Shown one piece after another: positions 58,269-64,000 of a DNA stretch of 64,000 nt (positions within the stretch are counted from its first letter, which is position 1; the number at the start of each line of letters is the position of its first letter). Source of the DNA: Misgurnus anguillicaudatus (Eukaryota; Chordata; Actinopteri; Cypriniformes; Cobitidae); contig NC_073354.2 in the NCBI RefSeq assembly GCF_027580225.2, positions 8,532,001 through 8,596,000 on the forward strand. Direction: 5' to 3'. Made by a program: the position numbers and the translations under genes. The notes below the pieces were generated by a model that saw only the letters and a program-made list of their open reading frames with translations, was not told the DNA's origin and ran no database searches.

Positions 58269-59970
58269 TAGGGTTGCATAACAACTAATTGCAACTAATC
58301 ATTTGCAGAATAAACGTTTTTGTTTACATCGTATAGACTCTAAGAAAGATGTGTCGATTTTGAGTTCAAATAAATAAACGGGACAACACAAGATGTGTTT
58401 AAACAACACAAAGTGTGTTGTTCCAAAAAATAACACAGATATGTGTTAAGGACAACACACTAGATGTGTTGTCCTTAACTAGACACAAGGGGCTCTATCT
58501 TACACCCAGCGCAATGAAGCGCAATACGCGACTCAAGTGTCTTTTGCTAGCTTCCACCCTGCGCAATTATAATTTTCACGTTTAGGGCCACGTTGTTTAA
58601 ATAGCAAATGCATTTGCGCCCCCTTTTGCGCCCATGGGCGTTCTGGTCTGAAAACGAGATGTGTTCAGGCGCATTGTTGGCGCGTTGCTATTTTGAGGCA
58701 ACTAAAATAGACTACGCCATTGACCAACAAAAACCTGCTCTAAAGTCAATGGCGCAATATGGTTTTGTTATTTAAAGAGCGCATTAGTAATATGCGCCTA
58801 TAAACGGGACGACAACGCTGGTTTGCTTAACACATACTACATGAATGGGCAGCAGCACAAAAACGCTTTTAAATATGAAAGATTAAAGGAATAAAATGTA
58901 AAATGTTATTATTGAGTCTCTTGGACATAAATGAGGACTAATTATGAGACGTTAGGAAGCGCAAAGAGCTGCTTCACCTGCAGCCTGGTAAGTAAATAAA
59001 TGCTTTGCTTTAAACAAATGCATCTATTTTTAAATGTTTTTTTAAATGCTACCTCATGGATTTATTGTATATGATGACTCTGTACCTGTGAATATGGTGA
59101 GATGAGAAACATTTTAAGCAATGCTTAAAAAACCTGACGCTGTCCAAGTGCTAAAACGCGCGGAGAGACATTTTTTAATTCTTTATCTCCAGTTTGTTAC
59201 AAATAAAGCATTTTTAGAGTACAAACCTTTTCTGGCATATTTGTAAATTATTTTTTGATGATATTGGATAGCCATACATTTAAAGCAATTAAATCCCTGC
59301 TTTTTTACTTCCATGACTAAAAGAAAACAGGTTTTAATAAAAAATAACAGTTTCAATACAAGTGAAAAACAACAAAATTTTTTTACATTATTCTTAAACT
59401 GGGGATCTTCTTCCTCCGCTTAGTTTTTCAGTTTACAAAGTCCGTCATCTAAATAGGGATTAGACATAGCGCCAGCGCAACTGGCTTTTAAAGGGGATGA
59501 CAGCTGAGACTTGCTACGCCCAAAATATTCCCATTACTCATTAAAAAGATAGGACCAACCCTTTTCGACCATGCGCTCGGCGCACAAACCATTTTACCCG
59601 TCGTTAAATTAGCAAAAGTGGATTCGGACACGCCCATTTAGACGTTGCGCTGTTCGCTTTATGTGCTTAGTTAGTTAAAATAGGGCCCAAGATGTGTAAT
59701 GTTTACACATAGTTTTAGTACTGTGTATAATAATTATGTATATATAAAGACACATACATACATGCATGTATAATTTTAAAATATGTGTATCTATTAAGTA
59801 TTCATGTTTATATAGTATAAATTATATATAAATATATATACACATGTAAATATATCTTAAATGTATACCTGCATGTGTCCGTATTTATATATACATAATT
59901 ATTATAAACAGTACATATGATACTTTTATTCTGCAAACGATTAATTGCGATTAGTTGTTATGCAGCCCTA
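58269..59970. mobile_element. hAT element hosting a Harbinger-like element
   Basis: Inverted ends tagggttgcataacaactaa / ttagttgttatgcagcccta with an exact 8-bp duplication ctctcttt (58261-58268 and 59971-59978). It also carries a small acacaagatgtgtt palindromic cluster (58385-58488). Confidence 0.9.
58490..59688. mobile_element. TIR element (gggctctatcttac), possibly PIF/Harbinger
   Basis: Inverted ends gggctctatcttac / gttaaaatagggccc with a 3-bp duplication aag (58487-58489, 59689-59691), which suits PIF/Harbinger. About 1.2 kb, no transposase. A truncated inverse relative lies at 21722-22588. Confidence 0.65.
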
Positions 59971-60276
59971 CTCTCTTTGTTTGTCTGGCTCTCTCTTTCT
60001 CTTACTCTGTCAATGTAAATTCAGAGTAAATGTCACAGGTCTAAATGGATTTGTTCATTTGTATGCAAACACAAATTAGGTCTGGGTTCATCTTCACTTT
60101 CACTTATTTCACTTATCTAACCTCTGTTTATTGAATCATGTCTACAGTAAATAACAAACACATTAACAAACCTTCAAATCATCAATCAAATATGAACTCT
60201 GTCTGAGTAGCTTAAATTATCTTGTTACGGTATGGGGTGGTGGACGATGAAGGAGAGACGATGGATATATAAAATA

Positions 60277-60968
60277 TAAGGGTATCACGATTTCGATTTT
60301 AAATCAAAATCAATTGAAATTAAGTCACAACCTTGAATTAAAAATGGAATCGTTGATGCTGCCACGCCCCCATGTCACGTCCTGTCGGCTTGCCAAGCGT
60401 AAAAAAAACTAGCGAGTCAACCTCCTCTAACTTCGCTAGCTACAGCCAGTTAAAAAATAGCATGGCAAATGCAGGAGACACCACACGAGCTGCTCTTTAC
60501 ATGGAAAAACAAAAAACAGCACGCGCCTCCCACCTTCAGCTAAACTCAATCAGAACAGAGCGGCATCTGTGACAGTTGTTTCTCTGAACTGAGATCTGTT
60601 TAAGTTTCACAACAACTTCTTTCACTAGCTTAAGAGTTATGAAAACAGCATTTAAACATGACTTATTGGGGTATAGTCTCACAATCTTAACTAACGGTAA
60701 TAAAAGTGCGTTTTTAAGGTGAAAAGTACTGACAGGAAGTTTCATTTTATCAGGTATTTGCTTATACCATATTTTTCCACTGGCAGCACGACTAACATGG
60801 CAGGGCATCTCTGTGTTCATGATCAGATATATTTAATAAAAGTCTAGTCTAAAATGGCATAGCATTTTTTGGTGCTTTCAAAAAAAAGGTAAAAACCGAG
60901 AATCGAATCGTAACCTTAGAATCGAAAATATAACCGAAACTAGGATTTGGAGAATTGTGTCACCCCTA
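60277..60968. mobile_element. Non-autonomous hAT, 692 bp
   Basis: Ends taagggtatcacgatttcg / ttgtgtcacccctа-type inverse with an exact 8-bp duplication ataaaata (60269-60276 and 60969-60976). No transposase. Confidence 0.85.
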
Positions 60969-61011
60969 ATAAAATAACAGATTTATTAAACTAAAGACAT
61001 TAGCCTCTTTC

Positions 61012-61770
61012 ACACAGTAATTCTAGTAAATTACCATGAATTTACCAGAATGAATTTACCAGTAAATACAAAATGTGCTGTTCACACATGCAGTGACGTT
61101 CCGTCTTTTTACCAGTAAGACATCATTCACACATCAGTATCAAAATACCGGTAAACTCGGAGAGAAAGCGGAAGTTACCTGTGGCGGGCGGCCGGCGAGC
61201 TCCGTCCGTGTCGTATTTGTAAACGGCGGGTTATGACTTAATACCCACGGTCCGTATTTTGTTGTTTTCACATCTGTGGCAAACGGTCGCGAAGTTGCTC
61301 GTGACCAAACAACATTGCGTTAGGCGGCATCAAACGGAACCTGCGCGTTTGCACATTACGCTTCACAGATGGTGTGCTAAGGACGTCGGCAATTTGGCAA
61401 TTAGATGGTAAGCTGTTTTAAACAACTTTGGTGAAGAAATGTGGATGTTAACTTCAGGTGTGCTCGACTTTTAAGCAACATGTGTGTGGAAACGTCCGTA
61501 AACAGTCTGGGGGAAACCGCGTCACCTGTATAAAAAACTTTCTGATTGGCCCGATCTGTCAGCGCGGTCTGACGTAGTCCGTTCTAAATGCCGGTAATGC
61601 TATATTTTTCGTTCACACACAGCGCTTACCGGTAAATTACCGTTAATCTTAAAACCTGTCTTACTGGTAAATTGGGAGCACTGATTTACCGGAAAGGTTC
61701 TGTTCACACATGACATGTTAATTGCAATTTACCAGTAAATTACCAGTAAAGACTGTATGTGTGAAAGGGA
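61012..61770. mobile_element. TIR element (cctctttcacacagtaa)
   Basis: Inverted ends cctctttcacacagta / tgtatgtgtgaaaggga. Inside, taccagtaaatt / aatttaccagt units recur in both orientations. Superfamily not determined. Confidence 0.65.
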
Positions 61771-61990
61771 CTAATGACTACAATATAAACACACTAAAAC
61801 AGGTGACAATAGACAATAACAGACAACAATAGGGAGAACAGACAGAGTATATATAAATATTATGATGATTGATGGCAGGTGAGGAAAATGACAAACACAG
61901 TTCAGGTGAAGGAGTGAAGAGGATAATGGGAGATGTATTCCGGATGAGGTTGAAGGAGGAAGACGGGCAGGAAAACAGACAAGGATGTAA

Positions 61991-62245
61991 CAGTACTTCC
62001 CCCTCCCCCTAAGTGTGCCTTAAATTAAACTACACCAAAGTGGTGGTGGGGGGGGTAGAGAACAGACAACAAGGAAACAAAACCAGGGGGGTGATGACAA
62101 AGTAAGGAGTCAGGGAGAAGCCCGGAGCAGGAGGAGCCGAATGTTGGTCCAGAGCAAGCAAGGATGAAGCCCCAGGGTGGAGTTGTCGAAGGGAGGAGCC
62201 AAGGTGGAGCTTTGGTGCGTAACACCCTGGGAACGAGTGATGTGC
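61991..62245 (-). mobile_element. 3' internal end of an LTR retroelement
   Basis: Continues outward from the LTR at 60224-61990 with the polypurine tract, then ctttggtgtagtttaattta and a C/T-rich untranslated-like region on the minus strand. No gag, pol or env frame is present here. Confidence 0.5.
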
Positions 62246-62440
62246 TGCGACTGCGTCCGAAACCGCCTACTTCCATACTATATAGTAGGCAAAGAGCATG
62301 GGCAAGGCGAGTAGTATGTCCGAATACGTAGTATTCCAAAAACAGTATGCGAAAAGTACCCGAATAACCTACTACTTCCGGTTAATTTCGAAGCGTGCAT
62401 ACGATGGACACTTCACTATCCCATGATTCCATTGATTTAA
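62246..62440. repeat. hAT-like end fragment (gcgtccgaaaccgcctactt)
   Basis: gcgtccgaaaccgcctactt followed by the small palindrome tactatatagta and tagtatgtccgaatacg; only one end is recognisable. Confidence 0.45.
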
Positions 62441-63278
62441 ATCAATGAGTGAAATCAAACTTTGATGCATGTGAACTTGAATGTGAACAGTCACAGCTTG
62501 TTTAGTTGTCATCATGAAACACAATAATATACTGTTGTGAATCAGTCTGATTTATACTGTCAGAGTCTGTGCAGACACCTGCGAGCTCATGATGTTCAAA
62601 TCCTCATGCGTTTTTATTCTCTGTTCCTTTAAATGTTCTGACAACTAACTGTGAAAAAGTAAATAGCAGTGACACATTTATTATTTACTGCAGGCAAACG
62701 TAGATATATTACTTGAATATCTTTCAAAGATATTATTCCACAAACCTTTTAAAGTCTGATTAAATCTTCTTCTAAAACACACATACACTGTATGTGACTG
62801 GAGCAAACAGATGAATGTTGTGTTACGGTCTAAGACTGATCGTGTGAACATTAGGCAGTTCGGTTACACTTAACAGTATTGTGTTTTTTAACAGTAGCTT
62901 ATGCTCTAACTAAGATTAACTAACAGGGAATAATACTTCGACATTATTTATTAATCTTAGTTCGTGTTAACTTCAGCATTTACCAATACATTTATAAAAG
63001 TTTATACATTTATAAAAATAAACAAATGTATTGACATTTTAACAAACAATCATCAAGATTTAAAAATGCTTTGAAAATATTTTTCATTGTTAGTTCATGT
63101 TAGCCAACACATTATAAATGTTATAAATGTAGGTCTGTGTTATAAGAATAGGAGTTTGTTTTGTATTTGTTGTATTTTGTAAATTGAAAAGTCATGATGC
63201 TGTGCAGATATTACATACACTGTATGTTGTTTATCTCTTCATATAGGTTATTTCACAAGTTTTGTGTATGTATTGTAG
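62441..63278 (+). other. End of intron 16
   Basis: About 840 bp of AT-rich intron without recognised repeats, ending in the exon 17 acceptor. Confidence 0.6.
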
Positions 63279-63406
63279 GATTGTAGGGACCACACAGCAG
63301 GACCAAACTGTGAGCGATGTGCCTCTGGTTACTACGGAGATGCCACCCGGGGAACAGCCAATGACTGTCAGCCGTGTGCCTGTCCTCTTCTGACTCCATC
63401 AAACAA
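63279..63406 (+). CDS. lama2: lama2 exon 17: LE repeat
   Basis: 128 bp, starts in phase 0 and leaves two bases (AA|) before gtatgt. Acceptor gtgtatgtattgtag. It encodes [20 protein letters not shown], then [19 protein letters not shown] and PSN. (N/D)C(K/R)DHT.G..C..C..G(F/Y)YG(E/D).T(K/R)[11 protein letters not shown] is the laminin alpha LE repeat of this position. This is the last exon in the window. Confidence 0.95.
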
Positions 63407-64000
63407 GTATGTCAACATCCGTGAAGTCATACTCTGAAAATAAATAGTGTCATTTATGAGTCGCTTATAACTTGACAAGCCACGGCATCAGAGTAAACTC
63501 CTAAAAATAAAGGTTTTTAAAAGGGTTCATTCACAGCAATATAAGAACCAGTTTTGGTTCCCCAAAGAATCTTCGACCTTTGGTCAAAGGTTTTTAAAAG
63601 AGTCATTATTTTCTTATCTTTTTATAGTCTGTACAACCTTTATTCACTATTAAGAACCATTTGTGCTATAGTAAGATTCAATGGATATTGAAATTCTGTT
63701 TAAGCAGGACCTGCGCCAAAAGGGGGCATTGCACCCTCAGATCTGAATTATGTCCCTCGGTTTATTTTCGGTATTTATTTGGTATTATTATTTATTACAA
63801 AAAAGAAAACTAATTGAAACTGTATTGTGTGTTTACAAGACTAACACAAATAAACTAAAAATACTGTATTTTTCGGTCTATAAGCCGTGTTTTTTCCATA
63901 ACTTAGCTGGTGCTGCGTCTTACAGTCACGTGCGCCTTGTAAGTCAGTAAATTAATTTTGACATTTATGAGGCAAGAGACATCATTACTAGGGGTGTGAC
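63407..64000 (+). other. Start of intron 17 (cut by window end)
   Basis: 63493-63670 is a dispersed repeat (taaaaataaaggtttttaaa, agaaccagttttggttcccc). 63863-63955 is another (tactgtatttttcggtctat, gctggtgctgcgtctta). 63987-64000 (taggggtgtgac) looks like the left end of a hAT that continues past the window. Confidence 0.6.

Larger units (their letters stand above)
60224..61990 (-). mobile_element. LTR on the minus strand with two nested elements
   Basis: On the minus strand it begins tgttacatccttgtctgttt (61990 leftward) and ends cataccgtaaca (60224), a TG...CA unit. A polypurine tract, agggggagggggaag on the minus strand, lies directly outside its 5' end (about 61993-62010). This marks it as the 3' LTR of an element whose internal end continues to about 62240. 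Two elements (60277-60968 and about 61012-61770) interrupt it. No matching 5-bp duplication, as expected for a truncated element. Confidence 0.7.

Overview
The window is one 64 kb piece of a vertebrate genome. It lies inside a single protein-coding gene, a laminin alpha chain that I identify as lama2 (laminin alpha-2, merosin heavy chain), transcribed on the + strand. Fourteen short exons (90-243 bp, 2,048 coding bases in all) carry GT-AG splice sites and compatible phases. Joined in order they read without a stop through the end of the laminin N-terminal (LN) domain, the first laminin-EGF (LE) repeats, the first laminin IV (L4) domain and the LE repeats after it. By their lengths and phases they correspond to what I recall as human LAMA2 exons 4-17. 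The 5' exons 1-3 and everything after exon 17 lie outside the window.

The host is almost certainly a teleost, most likely a cyprinid (zebrafish/carp group). The exon protein is fish-like laminin alpha-2, and the introns hold teleost-type Tc1/mariner copies, many non-autonomous hAT elements with 8-bp target duplications, elements flanked by TTAA, CACTA-ended MITEs, solo LTRs and very long (GT)n/(GA)n microsatellites. The species cannot be named from sequence alone.

Layout: 1-14833 is intron 3 (partial), dense with repeats. 14834-15076 is exon 4. 15077-24881 is intron 4, with a Tc1 copy inserted in another Tc1 copy that is also split by a hAT. 24882-36073 holds exons 5-12, separated by introns of 0.1-3 kb. 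36074-45015 is intron 12. 45016-45114 is exon 13. 45115-50304 is intron 13, with a 2.4 kb minisatellite. 50305-50767 holds exons 14-15. 50768-57867 is intron 15, with several transposon nests. 57868-57981 is exon 16. 57982-63278 is intron 16. 63279-63406 is exon 17. The window ends in intron 17.

I found no other host gene, no RNA gene and no CRISPR array. Every transposase reading frame is broken, so the mobile elements look like fossils. I see no undescribed multi-gene system. The parts most worth a second look are the nests of dated insertions, a near-perfect 76-bp-arm hairpin, a recurring family of hairpin-tailed elements, the ctgtagctgcaccgtattt minisatellite, and UG-rich tracts just behind several 5' splice sites.
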